A stretch of 64,000 nucleotides of DNA, from positions 124,001 to 188,000 of the forward strand of contig NZ_JADOER010000011.1 in assembly GCF_018739865.1 (NCBI RefSeq). The letters run 5' to 3'. The notes under the pieces were generated by a model that had not been told where the DNA came from, did no database searches, and saw nothing but the letters and a program-made list of their open reading frames with translations. Both the position numbers and the translations under genes were made by a program. Below, in pieces: positions 34,836-44,763 of the stretch; position 1 is the first letter of the stretch, and each line of letters begins with the position of its first letter. The stretch is from Leptothoe kymatousa TAU-MAC 1615 (GTDB lineage: Bacteria > Cyanobacteriota > Cyanobacteriia > Phormidesmidales > Phormidesmidaceae).

Positions 34836-34980
34836 CCAAATCACCTTTCACTATATATTGAAGGTATTAATAGTAGAAATATATAAACTATTGCCTAGCA
34901 ACCCCAATCATGTAAGAGTATTTTTAATTCTAGATTTATCCCTCAGTGGTTTGAAATTGTCTTGAGAATTAGGAGTCTGC

Positions 34981-37900
34981 ATGTCTAAAAGTCTTCTAGC
35001 TAACGGTTCTGAACTTGATAAGATTATCCCACCTGAAATTGCCGAAGATGCTTTTTATGCGTATTTAGTGCAGCTTTGTCAAGAATCGTCAGTGCAGACT
35101 ATTTTAGAAATCGGTTCTTCGGCAGGCCAAGGCAGTACAAAAGCCTTTGTCTCGGGAATTCAAGCCTCAATACATTCCACCAATAAACAACTATTTTGCA
35201 TTGAAGTTTCTAGAGTGAGATTTGAAACACTTCAGAAATTTTATCAAGATGAGTCGTTCGTCAAATGCTATAACTGCTCATCTGTACCCATTTCTGACTT
35301 TCCCACTCGTAGAGAGCTAGCTCAATTCTATAATGCATTCACAACGGGTTTAAATGCCTATTCTCTTGATGAAGTATTTCGATGGCTCGATCAAGATATT
35401 GAATATGTTAAAAGGCAATCAGTCCCTGAAACCGGAATACGGAACATTAAGCAAGAGCACAATATCGCTTTCTTCGATCTTGTTTTAATAGATGGATCAG
35501 AATTTACTGGTGAAGCCGAATTAGATGAAGTCTACGGGGCTAGGTACATTTGTCTCGATGATATCAACACCTATAAAAATCATGAAAATCACAACCGACT
35601 ATGTGAGGACAAAAACTATGAATTAGTTATAGAAGATAGATCGACTCGCAACGGATTTTCTATCTTCAAAAGAATTGGTGATGCACCAAATATAAATAAT
35701 AATATTTCAGTGCATTTTTTAACTATTGTTTTAAATGGACAACCATTTATCTCTTACCATCTTGAAAATGTTTTCAAGCAGCTAACATTCAATTGGCATT
35801 GGCACATTGTAGAAGGTGTTGCAGACTTAACTCACGACACAGCATGGAGTTTAGACGGTGGCGGATCAATAGACAGTAGCATACATAAAAACGGATTAAG
35901 TTCTGATGGGACAACCGAGTACTTAGACAGTATTATTCAACAGTTTCCAAACAATATCAGTCTCTATCGGAAAGAAGGTGGTGCTTTCTGGGATGGAAAA
36001 CAAGAAATGGTGAATGCACCACTGCAAAACATTAATGAAGAATGTTTGCTATGGCAAATTGATGTTGATGAGCTATGGACGCCAAGACAGATTACACAGG
36101 GGCGTAATTTATTTATCGAATATCCCCACAAAATGGCAGCATTTTATTGGTGTCAATACTTTGTCGGCCCCGATTTAGTTGTCAGTAGCCGCAATTGCTA
36201 CTCCCAAAATCCAAACCAAGAATGGCTCAGAACTTGGCGATACAAACCAGGTATGAGGTGGGCTGCTCATGAACCCCCAATTTTGGTTGAGGAGACAGAA
36301 GATGGTACGGCAAAGAAGAATATTGCGAGAGAGTTTCCATTCTCTCATAAGCAGACAGAAGCTAAAGGACTAGTTTTTCAGCATTTCGCGTATGTTTTAT
36401 CACATCAGCTGGCCTTTAAGGAAAAGTATTACGGCTACAACAATGCTGGCTCATTATGGAAAAGCCTCATTACACAAACTAGATTTCCAGTCTTCTTAAG
36501 AGATTACTTTGACTGGGTCAATGACAATACAATTGCCGAAAAGGCAAGTTCCTTAGGGATTCAGCCTATATTTATTCCTGATCCTCAGTCTGAAAGATTA
36601 GGGTACTTCGCTAGTTTTAATGAGTCACAAAACAGCTCTTCACAGATCAAACTAACAGCAACTCCTCACGCCCCTGTAGTCGTTATTGATGGAGTCTTCT
36701 TCCAACTCTTAAATTCAGGAATTGGACGTGTATGGCACATGCTTTTACAAGAATGGAGTCAATCTGACTTTGGTCAACATATTTTAGTTCTGGATCGAAA
36801 TAATACTGCACCCAAAGTTCCAGGCATTCGTTATCGTGCAGTTCCAGCATACGTACCTTCAGCACCTGGACGCGACAGCTTAATGTTGCAAACAGTTTGT
36901 GCCGAAGAAAATGCGGCTATGTTTCTATCAACCTTCTACACCACTCCGACTACAACGCCGAGCGTCATGTTGATTTATGACATGATTCCCGAAGTCATGA
37001 ACGCTGATATTAAGGACTGGCAAGAAAAAGTCAATGCTCTTATGCATGCATCCGAGTATTTAGCTATTTCTGAAAATACAGCTCGTGATTTTCAGACGTT
37101 TTATCCGTCTCTTTCAAATAAACCAATAACAGTAGCCCACTGTGGCGTATCAGAAACCTTCAAACCTGCAAATGAAAAACAAGTAAGAGATTTTAAAGAA
37201 AAATACAATATCAACAAACCTTTTTTCTGCACTGTTGGGGAAAGGCTTGGGTTTAATGGATATAAGAATGTCGATCTGTTCTTTAAGGCATTTGCGCTTC
37301 TAGAAAATAAATCTGATTACATGATCGTATGTATCGGAGGTAAAGACGCGCTGGAGCCTGAACTAGCCAGCATCGTTAATGGATTAGATGTTAGTGTACT
37401 CAGAATAAGTGACTCTGAGTTAGCAAGTGCGTATACAAGCGCTGCAGCGCTTGTATACCCATCAAAATATGAAGGATTTGGGATGCCTATTGCTGAAGCC
37501 ATGGCTTGTGGCTGTCCTGTAATTACTAGCAAAACTTCTTCTATCCCTGAGGTAGCAGGGGATGCAGCAATCTATCTAGAAAATCTAGACATAGATAATA
37601 TGCTTAGTGCGTTAGAGAAAATTCAACTCGATGAAGTTAGAGAATTTTCAGGATCCCAAGGACTTATACAAGCATCCAAGTTTTCTTGGCAGCAAATGGC
37701 AGATATGAGTTCCTCGTCCATCTTACGAGCCATTAAGAACAAGAATGATAACTTCTTCGAAAGGTCTTGGCTATGGAATGAATTGCGCAGCATGCAACAA
37801 CAGATTGAAGGGACAGAAGGAGTTGCTAATTTTTTATATTCACCCAATAATTCTCTCAACACAGATATAAAGGCTGAAGGCAAGACGACTACCACAAGCT

Positions 37901-38139
37901 CTACTAGCTTAGACGTAAAGACTAAGCAGCGTCTTGAAGACGTTATTGAAGAAATTAATTTGCTTGAAACAAGCCGCCGTTGGAGATTACGAAATAAATT
38001 AATTACCCTGAAACAAGTAATTATAAAAAGCGAACAACCAAACTTTGTAATAGACACTTCAAAAAGTGTAGAAATTCAGATTAAACAAGCTGAGGATAAA
38101 TTACGTTGGATGAAAACAAGCAAGTTTTTAAATGATTAG
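34981..38139 (+). CDS. Three-module protein: methyltransferase-like, GT-A-like and GT4 domains
   Basis: 1052 residues. Residues 1-235 resemble a class I methyltransferase (ILEIGSSAGQGSTKAF; a late FFDLVLIDGSEF strand). Residues about 240-550 begin like a GT-A transferase (VHFLTIVLNGQPFISYHLEN) with an acidic DVDELW site. Residues about 565-940 are a GT4 domain (GVFFQLLNSGIGRVWHML, ICIGGKD-like strand, PSKYEGFGMPIAEAMACG with E-x7-E). The last 70 residues are helical with coiled-coil character. Such a chain could carry out successive glycan steps at one site; that is inference. Unbroken frame, AGGAGT just before the ATG. Confidence 0.85.
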   Translation: MSKSLLANGSELDKIIPPEIAEDAFYAYLVQLCQESSVQTILEIGSSAGQGSTKAFVSGIQASIHSTNKQLFCIEVSRVRFETLQKFYQDESFVKCYNCSSVPISDFPTRRELAQFYNAFTTGLNAYSLDEVFRWLDQDIEYVKRQSVPETGIRNIKQEHNIAFFDLVLIDGSEFTGEAELDEVYGARYICLDDINTYKNHENHNRLCEDKNYELVIEDRSTRNGFSIFKRIGDAPNINNNISVHFLTIVLNGQPFISYHLENVFKQLTFNWHWHIVEGVADLTHDTAWSLDGGGSIDSSIHKNGLSSDGTTEYLDSIIQQFPNNISLYRKEGGAFWDGKQEMVNAPLQNINEECLLWQIDVDELWTPRQITQGRNLFIEYPHKMAAFYWCQYFVGPDLVVSSRNCYSQNPNQEWLRTWRYKPGMRWAAHEPPILVEETEDGTAKKNIAREFPFSHKQTEAKGLVFQHFAYVLSHQLAFKEKYYGYNNAGSLWKSLITQTRFPVFLRDYFDWVNDNTIAEKASSLGIQPIFIPDPQSERLGYFASFNESQNSSSQIKLTATPHAPVVVIDGVFFQLLNSGIGRVWHMLLQEWSQSDFGQHILVLDRNNTAPKVPGIRYRAVPAYVPSAPGRDSLMLQTVCAEENAAMFLSTFYTTPTTTPSVMLIYDMIPEVMNADIKDWQEKVNALMHASEYLAISENTARDFQTFYPSLSNKPITVAHCGVSETFKPANEKQVRDFKEKYNINKPFFCTVGERLGFNGYKNVDLFFKAFALLENKSDYMIVCIGGKDALEPELASIVNGLDVSVLRISDSELASAYTSAAALVYPSKYEGFGMPIAEAMACGCPVITSKTSSIPEVAGDAAIYLENLDIDNMLSALEKIQLDEVREFSGSQGLIQASKFSWQQMADMSSSSILRAIKNKNDNFFERSWLWNELRSMQQQIEGTEGVANFLYSPNNSLNTDIKAEGKTTTTSSTSLDVKTKQRLEDVIEEINLLETSRRWRLRNKLITLKQVIIKSEQPNFVIDTSKSVEIQIKQAEDKLRWMKTSKFLND

Positions 38140-38438
38140 ATTTAGGTCTTCTCAAGAATAAGAACCTTAATGTACAAGTCTTCTTCGACAGGAGAAAAAA
38201 GAGTCTTGAAATCAGAATAGCTGACCTACTTACAGGCATTCTAAATAAAAAGCTCACAGGACTTTTACATTAAATTCTCGCATTTTTTATAGACCCAGAG
38301 CACTATAGATAGAGCCTAATCACTACTCTTTACAGTACATATGAATTGATGTGGGCAGAGAATAGTAAGCGGACTATAACACTGAAAAGTTAAGATGCTG
38401 ACCTGGCAAGCTGCAGTATGATGGATAGATTGAACTAC
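38140..38438. other. AT-rich convergent spacer
   Basis: About 300 bp between the convergent 1052-codon gene and the coiled-coil gene. No gene, RNA or clear terminator seen. Confidence 0.4.
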
Positions 38439-38843
38439 CTATTTATCACCTATAAATGTCACATAGAAGAAAGTATATAGCTTCCCAAAAACACTTTCTT
38501 TAATTTTCAATAGTGTATCCTGGCAGTCTTTCAATTCCTTCTGAGAATACTGTAATTCGCACTGGGTCGTCTCAAGCATTAGCTGGCACTGATGAAGTAT
38601 TTGTTGACATTGAGATAAGTCTTGATGAGATATATGTAACTGTTGCTGAGTACTCTGCAATTCTTGTTGGGAGGTATATAGAGTCTCAAATAACTCGCTT
38701 AATTGGCTATTTTTTTGAGATAACTCGGCTGTCAGTTCACCATTTAGATGATTTAGTGCCTCAACGCTTTGGTCACGACTATGAACTATCTTCCACAATA
38801 GATGCTCACTCGTGCCATCTTCTTTTTCACAGCAGTTACTCAT
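38439..38843 (-). CDS. Small coiled-coil protein
   Basis: 134 residues. From about residue 25 to 115 the chain is a Gln/Leu/Ser/Glu heptad pattern (LNGELTAELSQKNSQLSELF, TSQQELQSTQQQLHIS, QCELQYSQKELKDCQD) that predicts a long coiled coil. The end is hydrophobic and aromatic (FGKLYTFFYVTFIG), perhaps a membrane contact. The first codons overlap the end of the sulfotransferase-like gene by 8 bp, so it is likely translated with it. Coiled coils of this kind are often fused to glycan-modifying enzymes; here one is a separate gene. No enzymatic domain. Confidence 0.7.
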   Translation of the reverse strand: MSNCCEKEDGTSEHLLWKIVHSRDQSVEALNHLNGELTAELSQKNSQLSELFETLYTSQQELQSTQQQLHISHQDLSQCQQILHQCQLMLETTQCELQYSQKELKDCQDTLLKIKESVFGKLYTFFYVTFIGDK

Positions 38844-39615
38844 ATCCCAACAGTAAGTTAGCTTCTTGAATTTTTTCGTTCTTACTATATTCGATCAACT
38901 CACTCTCCACTTGACCAGAGACTGCAATCATACCCAAATGATATTTGCTAGGCTCTTGTCCTGGGTTATTATCACCCGTACATTGATGATAAGTATGAAA
39001 TTTATCAACAAAGATAGGGTCATAAAATGCATCTAGTTTCGAGCATATCCGTTGTAAAACGCTACTAGGATTTTCACAAAAATCTTCGTAATGAAATATT
39101 GGGAACTTAGAAACAGCCGCAGCATAAGAAAGATAAGCTGAAGCAAAATCATCTGTTGAAATCTCGGAAAACTGTTGAAACGTCCGTTTAATAGACGCTA
39201 AAACAGTTTCTGCACGTCTCGAAAATACTATCCCAATAGGATTTACCCCCCCCTGCTTCAAGTACAGATCTTGCTCCAATACTTTACTGGGAAAAGCACC
39301 AATCGCAACATTTGATAGAAAATTAACTGAAACCCAATCTCTAATAATTAACCGCCTATGTGTAGCTTGCGCGCAGTGATTTAAATATAGAATTTTTTCA
39401 ACATAGTTCTTTCCCAAAAAAGACTCATAGTCTGCTTTAGAAACTAAATCAAACCAATCTATGGCTTGACGATCAATATCTAGCACAGAAAGATACGGAT
39501 TAATTTCAGACAATACTATATTCCCACTAATTCCCCCTAAACATCTGTTTAAGAGGGTTCCACCAGAACGAGCAAAAGCATAATAAACAGGAATTTTCTC
39601 CATACAATCTTCCAT
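38836..39615 (-). CDS. Sulfotransferase-like protein
   Basis: 259 residues. The N-terminus VYYAFARSGGTLLNRCLGGI fits the PAPS 5'-phosphate loop of sulfotransferases (usually P-R-S-G-[ST]-x-L). RRAETVLASIKRTF and FPIFHYEDFCENPSSVLQRI match the 3'-phosphate and KxxDLx..P-type regions of the fold. The true start may be Met5 (MEKIPVYYAF). It would transfer sulfate from PAPS to a glycan; acceptor unknown. Minus strand, overlapping the coiled-coil gene, and divergent from the transferase-sulfotransferase fusion at 39968. Confidence 0.75.
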   Translation of the reverse strand: MEDCMEKIPVYYAFARSGGTLLNRCLGGISGNIVLSEINPYLSVLDIDRQAIDWFDLVSKADYESFLGKNYVEKILYLNHCAQATHRRLIIRDWVSVNFLSNVAIGAFPSKVLEQDLYLKQGGVNPIGIVFSRRAETVLASIKRTFQQFSEISTDDFASAYLSYAAAVSKFPIFHYEDFCENPSSVLQRICSKLDAFYDPIFVDKFHTYHQCTGDNNPGQEPSKYHLGMIAVSGQVESELIEYSKNEKIQEANLLLGYE

Positions 39616-39967
39616 TTCTATTAATATATAGAAAATAAAAGTAAGCCTTTTATTAAAACAGCTGAACTAGTAATTATAGATTACACATAAAATCTAAGAG
39701 GCCTATAGCAAAGTGAATATAAAGCTATAAAATATTTTGAAGAGACTTTTACAACTAAAAATATAGTGCTATCAAGAGTCATATCCATACATACATGAAA
39801 AAATGAGCTTAAACTTAAGTATACTCTCAAAAATTAGCAGATCAAAATCATAAAACATAATTTACTTCAATATTTTCAGAAGTATGTCTTGCAAAAAATA
39901 AAATCTTAAATAGCCCTTAGAATGAGTTGTAGAAATCACCTTAGGCCTACATAAATTAGTCAACATT
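39616..39967. other. AT-rich divergent intergenic region
   Basis: About 350 bp between the divergent sulfotransferase-like gene and the GT25-sulfotransferase fusion gene. It is extremely A/T-rich and should hold both promoters. No gene or repeat can be supported. Confidence 0.4.
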
Positions 39968-41479
39968 ATGCGAAGTTGGATAAAACGTTCTACCGATAAG
40001 TATTTCATCAAGCGTTTTATAAAAAATTTTGATGTTCTGATTTGCATAAGCTTAAATAAGAGTCTAGACAGAAGAGCGTATATAAAAAAGCACTTCAAAG
40101 AAAGAGGAATTGAAAACTATATTTTCTTTGATGCGACTAGTAGTACAGATCCCATTGTTGATGAATTCTACTCAAAGGCTCTTGTACAAGAATATCCCCC
40201 ATGCTTCAGGTGTGGAATGTACACATGTGGAGACGACAATTGTAATAATGTATTAATCAGACCACAAGTTGCTACTTTCATCAGTTATATTCGCTTGTGG
40301 AAATATATAGTTAAAAACAGATTTCAATGTGTCTTAATTACTGAGGACGACGTTAAGTTTACCAATTACTTTCCTCAAGTAGCACGCCAATTTATTTCAG
40401 ATAAATTTATAGACAAAACAAATATTAAAGGTGCCAATCCAGTTCTATTACGTCTGGGCTGGGCATTAAGTGAAGACCATCAGTTTAATGGCAACTTAAT
40501 CCTGAAAAAGAATAGTTGTCAAATGTCTAACCCATGCCATGCGATTAATGGAGCTGCAGCAAAAATTTTGCTAAAAAACTTTCATATAATTGCAACTACG
40601 GTGGATATATACCAACATCAGTCTATCCCCCCAACGATACTTTCAAGTTATACAGTTTATCCCCCAATCAGCTATGAACTCTCATGGAGTACAGGAGAAT
40701 TAGATTCATTAATACATCCTAAACAGAAGAGAATCTCTTATCTTGAAAAAGAGCAGCCTCAAGAACTAGAGCTAATTTCAATAACAAAAAAAGCACTGCA
40801 AGAACATCGCGCTCATATTTTATACAGAAAGCTTCTGATCATCGGACATCCTAGATGCGGCTCTGGTTACATGAGTAAACTCCTCAACGCATTTGATCTA
40901 GATATCGGACATGAAAGTATGGGGAAAGATGGCATATCATCCTGGATGTTTGCAGCTTCTGACTCTTCATATCCATATTTCCAAGATGAATATTCACGCT
41001 CAAATAATGACAAGTTTTTCCAATGGATTATTCAACACGTCCGAGATCCCAGAACTGCCGTTCCTAGTATTATGCGAGACAATACATTTGCACCAAAATC
41101 TTATGAGTTTCGACGAAAACATATTTTTCAGGAATTCAATATAGATCTCAATCAAGCACCATCAAATTTCCAACGCGCAGTCTTAAGCTATATCTATTGG
41201 AATAAACTTATCGAAAAAAACAAACCAAGTTTGATTGTAAAAATAGAAAATGCCGAAAGCAAACTATTTTCGTTCTTACAGGAGAGCGCAATTATAGATC
41301 TAAGTATTATTCCAAAAGATTTACCTGAGAAATCAGTCAATCAAAATAAGCCTTATCAAGGCAAAATATACTCTAAACCCACGATCAGAAATTATCATTG
41401 GCAAGAACTATCCAAAAGTCTAGCTTGCTTAATAAATGAACAATGTGAACAGTATGGATATGCTCTTATTGAGTATTAA
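39968..41479 (+). CDS. GT25-type glycosyltransferase fused to a sulfotransferase-like domain
   Basis: 503 residues. Residues about 20-240 resemble family GT25 (LPS-type) transferases: CISLNKSLDRRAYIKKHF at the start and the acidic VLITEDDVKF near 122-131, with a Cys-rich segment (CFRCGMYTCGDDNC) near 79-92. Residues about 285-500 resemble a sulfotransferase: IIGHPRCGSGYMSKLLNAF (PAPS loop, 291-309), GHESMGKDGISSW and HVRDPRTAVPSI. Fusion suggests a sugar is added and sulfated by one protein; this is inferred. The frame is continuous. Followed 61 bp later by a methyltransferase-like gene. Confidence 0.82.
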   Translation: MRSWIKRSTDKYFIKRFIKNFDVLICISLNKSLDRRAYIKKHFKERGIENYIFFDATSSTDPIVDEFYSKALVQEYPPCFRCGMYTCGDDNCNNVLIRPQVATFISYIRLWKYIVKNRFQCVLITEDDVKFTNYFPQVARQFISDKFIDKTNIKGANPVLLRLGWALSEDHQFNGNLILKKNSCQMSNPCHAINGAAAKILLKNFHIIATTVDIYQHQSIPPTILSSYTVYPPISYELSWSTGELDSLIHPKQKRISYLEKEQPQELELISITKKALQEHRAHILYRKLLIIGHPRCGSGYMSKLLNAFDLDIGHESMGKDGISSWMFAASDSSYPYFQDEYSRSNNDKFFQWIIQHVRDPRTAVPSIMRDNTFAPKSYEFRRKHIFQEFNIDLNQAPSNFQRAVLSYIYWNKLIEKNKPSLIVKIENAESKLFSFLQESAIIDLSIIPKDLPEKSVNQNKPYQGKIYSKPTIRNYHWQELSKSLACLINEQCEQYGYALIEY

Positions 41480-41540
41480 CGAACACACATTGATGAATTT
41501 AATATAGAGAAATAGACGTTAATGGGAGCTGACCAAAAAT

Positions 41541-42287
41541 ATGAATTTGGATAGATTAAAAGGACTAACATTAGATCCCATAGGATGGACAAAATCATTA
41601 GACCTCCTGGAGCCAGTCATGGCTAATGCTGAACCTCTTCCTTGGTGGACTTATCCTAGCATAGAGTTTATCAGCCATATCCTGAACAAAACGCATGTTG
41701 TATTTGAATATGGCTGCGGCAACTCTACGTTATGGGCTTCACAATACGTCCAACGTATTATCTCTGTAGATCACAATTCTCAATGGATTGACAAGATTTC
41801 ATCTCGCTTAGCATCCCCTCATACAGTGATAAAGAAAGGGAGAGCACAAATTCAGAAGCCCGCTTATTCTAATATTCACGAAATATATTTCAGTCAAAAT
41901 CCTAGAGAGTCATTTGACTATGACGAAGAGAAAATTACAAGACGAGGTTTAAACGATAGAGAATTCATCGAATATGTAGAGGAAATAAGCAGACATCAGA
42001 TTCTTTTCGATTGCATAATTATAGACGGAATGGCAAGAAGATTATGTGCATATTATGCGCCTGAATATCTAAAAAAAGATGGTTTCATTATTTTTGACAA
42101 TTCAAATAGAAGCGATTACATGGAAGGTTATAAATACCTTCTAAGTTTAGGTTTTTATCATGTACCTTTCTGGGGGCTTGTTCCTGGCGCAGAGTTTCCC
42201 TCATGCACATCTATTTTCGCTAAAAGTCACAACATATTTAAAGGAGTAAGCATGCACTCTTCCATTTTTGATATTCCAGAATATTAG
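41541..42287 (+). CDS. SAM-dependent methyltransferase-like protein
   Basis: 248 residues. VFEYGCGNSTLWASQYVQRI carries a SAM motif I, ISVDHNSQWIDKI the acidic strand-2 end, and FDCIIIDGMAR plus KKDGFIIFDNSNR the later strands. Overall it resembles class I methyltransferases that act on sugars or small acceptors. Last plus-strand gene of the island row; its stop lies 11 bp from the convergent ABC ATPase gene. Substrate unknown. Confidence 0.8.
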   Translation: MNLDRLKGLTLDPIGWTKSLDLLEPVMANAEPLPWWTYPSIEFISHILNKTHVVFEYGCGNSTLWASQYVQRIISVDHNSQWIDKISSRLASPHTVIKKGRAQIQKPAYSNIHEIYFSQNPRESFDYDEEKITRRGLNDREFIEYVEEISRHQILFDCIIIDGMARRLCAYYAPEYLKKDGFIIFDNSNRSDYMEGYKYLLSLGFYHVPFWGLVPGAEFPSCTSIFAKSHNIFKGVSMHSSIFDIPEY

Positions 42288-42298
42288 ACATGGAACCA

Positions 42299-43561
42299 CT
42301 ACAAACTGAATGAATCTGTCTTTTCTAGTGCTGATATTGCCATATCAGTTAATCCTAGAAACCTTCTAACTTTTCCAGGTAAAACTTTTAGAGCTAGGGC
42401 TCTTGGCTGTTTATCAACTGGGTAAAACACTGAATGAGACTGCCTGTTTTCCAACGCAATTGTCAAAAAGTAATCGCCTGGTGCAAGATTAGCGTTGAAT
42501 GAAAAAACAATATATCGACACTGCTTCTCTTGAATATTTTTATCGTTTGGTATATTCAAAAAAACAGATTGCCCACTAATCGTTAAAGACTGCTTACTTT
42601 GTATATATAGGCTGACAGCTGGGTTACTTAATAAAGTTAAGTAAGAAACGTTGACTTCTAGCGTAACTTTGTCTCCTACAGTTGCAACTTGACTATCACC
42701 AGTCCCCTTATTCACAAACTGGGTGCTCACAATACGACCTTCATCTGTTCCAAACGCAATTTGACTATGTGAGCTATTAGATGGCTTGCTCTTGATAGCA
42801 TTCTTTCCATAAGATTGCTGTTCTTGGGCAGATCGAATCTGTAGAAAGTAATATTCAGTTACTGTACTTGTATCACCAACTTGTACGATTTTTCCATTAT
42901 CTAACATCAAAGCAGTCCGGCAAACCGACTGAATGGCACCAATATCATGTGATACCAATACGACCGTAGCTCCATGGCTAATAAGTTGTTTGAGGCGCTC
43001 AAAAGACTTTAGCTGGAATGCAGTATCACCAACTGAGAGTGCCTCATCTACTATTAATATTTCAGGTTGAATTGTTACCGCTAATGCAAATGCTAAACGT
43101 ACATACATACCGCTAGAATACGTCTTCACTGGTTGCTGGATAAAATCTCCAATATCAGCAAAGCTAGCAATACTATCTAATTTGCCCTGAATTTCCTCTT
43201 CCGAAAGTCCCATTATTTGACCGGAAAAGAACACATTTTCTATGCCAGTAAACTCTGGGTTAAAGCCACTACCCAATTCTAGTAGAGCTGAAACCCTCCC
43301 TTGAACTTTCAACTGTCCTTTGGTCGGTTGTAGTGTTCCAGCAATAATTTGTAAGAGTGTACTCTTGCCAGAACCATTTCGACCAATGATGCCAATCGTT
43401 TCGCCCTTAGGGATTTCAAGATTAATATCCTGAAGAGCCCAAAAATCTTCTGACCTTTGCTTTCCTGGCAACAATAGCTCTTTTAATCGATCCACCGGAC
43501 GGCGATACCTTTTAAAGACTTTTGAGACATCTGTAAGAGAAATTGCAATATCGTCAGCCAT
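42299..43561 (-). CDS. wzt: Polysaccharide ABC exporter ATPase with C-terminal glycan-binding domain (Wzt type)
   Basis: 420 residues. ATPase domain: Walker A GRNGSGKSTLL (about 60-70), signature YSSGMYVRLAFAL, Walker B EILIVDEALSVGD, switch LVSHDIGAIQ. The TagH/Wzt-type start (DVSKVFKRYRRPVDRLKELL) is clear. Residues about 270-410 are a beta-rich C-terminal domain like Wzt-C, which binds the end of the O-polysaccharide (GDKVTLEVNVSYL, PGDYFLTIAL). It works with the permease encoded 120 bp upstream to move a lipid-linked glycan across the inner membrane. Confidence 0.93.
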   Translation of the reverse strand: MADDIAISLTDVSKVFKRYRRPVDRLKELLLPGKQRSEDFWALQDINLEIPKGETIGIIGRNGSGKSTLLQIIAGTLQPTKGQLKVQGRVSALLELGSGFNPEFTGIENVFFSGQIMGLSEEEIQGKLDSIASFADIGDFIQQPVKTYSSGMYVRLAFALAVTIQPEILIVDEALSVGDTAFQLKSFERLKQLISHGATVVLVSHDIGAIQSVCRTALMLDNGKIVQVGDTSTVTEYYFLQIRSAQEQQSYGKNAIKSKPSNSSHSQIAFGTDEGRIVSTQFVNKGTGDSQVATVGDKVTLEVNVSYLTLLSNPAVSLYIQSKQSLTISGQSVFLNIPNDKNIQEKQCRYIVFSFNANLAPGDYFLTIALENRQSHSVFYPVDKQPRALALKVLPGKVRRFLGLTDMAISALEKTDSFSL

Positions 43562-43680
43562 AAAAAACCCAAAAATAATTGTTGCGTATAACCGACATCC
43601 TAAAATTTATATACAACAGATACAGCTATGTCCCCAGAGCCACAAACCACCCATCAACTTAAGAAATGAAGTTATCGACA

Positions 43681-44574
43681 TTAAATGACATCTGCAAATG
43701 CTGGGCGAAGCTTTTGGTAACACCAAAAACCCAGACCAAAAATCAATAATGAGAGACAAGTTGCAACACCCCACTCTCCCCAATGAGTTATCTCTCCAAG
43801 CAAGATAATATCTCGATACATTTCACTAATAGCAGCTAATGGATTCAGCCAAAGTACCCACTGCTGAAATGGTTCTGGAATCATTTCTGGTGGATAAATC
43901 AAAGGAGTCGCATAAAACCAAAGGTTCAAAATCACTCCTAAGGTTTGTGGAATATCACGGATAAAAACCGTCAGGCTAGCCATCAAATACCCTAGACCTG
44001 CTGTTATTAGAAGTTGAGGAATCCAGACTAAAGGCAATAACAGCAATGTTGGATGTAGTGCATTACTTACAAACACCACAAATGTTATCAAGGCCATTAA
44101 TCCAAAAGTACTTTCGAGAAAAGTAGAAAATACCGGAACAAGTGGTAATAAGCTCAGCGGAAAAACAACCTTCTTGACTAAATTTGGTTGACTGACAACC
44201 GCGCCTGATGACTGCATCAAACCGCCACTAAAGGCAAGCCATGGCAATAGCCCTGCAAATAACCACAAACCAAATACAAATGAATTATCAGCAGGCATTC
44301 CTTTCAAGCTAAGCTTGACACGCAGAACAATTGAGAAGACATAGGTGTATATCAAAAGCTGAGCTAACTGGTTTAATAGCGGCCACAAATTACCTAATAT
44401 GGACCCTTTATAGCGTGCTTCCATATCTCTCTGGACTAGAGTTTTTAGCAACTCAAGCTTTGCCCATTGGGTTTCCCTCAAGGGAAGCAATGGCTTTAAC
44501 CGCAAGAGTTGCTTCCACAATAGACTGCGTAGCATCTGCATACGTGCTTTCAGCGATTTGAATACAGCTGCCAT
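43681..44574 (-). CDS. wzm: Polysaccharide ABC exporter permease (Wzm type)
   Basis: 297 residues with six hydrophobic segments. LLKTLVQRDMEARYKGSILG and LWPLLNQLAQLLIYTYVFSI start, then RDIPQTLGVILNLWFYATPLIYP and LNPLAAISEMYRDIIL are typical of the ABC-2 TagG/Wzm/KpsM family. Forms the membrane channel for the Wzt ATPase next downstream. A longer than usual N-terminal cytosolic arm (about 45 residues) precedes the first helix. First gene of the pair. Confidence 0.93.
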   Translation of the reverse strand: MAAVFKSLKARMQMLRSLLWKQLLRLKPLLPLRETQWAKLELLKTLVQRDMEARYKGSILGNLWPLLNQLAQLLIYTYVFSIVLRVKLSLKGMPADNSFVFGLWLFAGLLPWLAFSGGLMQSSGAVVSQPNLVKKVVFPLSLLPLVPVFSTFLESTFGLMALITFVVFVSNALHPTLLLLPLVWIPQLLITAGLGYLMASLTVFIRDIPQTLGVILNLWFYATPLIYPPEMIPEPFQQWVLWLNPLAAISEMYRDIILLGEITHWGEWGVATCLSLLIFGLGFWCYQKLRPAFADVI

Positions 44575-44763
44575 AGACTCATGTTGGTTAATTGCAATAC
44601 CGCACTAATTTATCAAACCATTGGCCATGCTAGAAAAAGCCCTCGAATGATATATCTCAAACTTTTGGTATTAATTTACAAGAGAGAGTGCCCATCTCTT
44701 CGAAATCGGCATTATTGCCTGTCTGTTCGTAATCTGTGAGATGGTGATCCATCCGAAAAAGCT

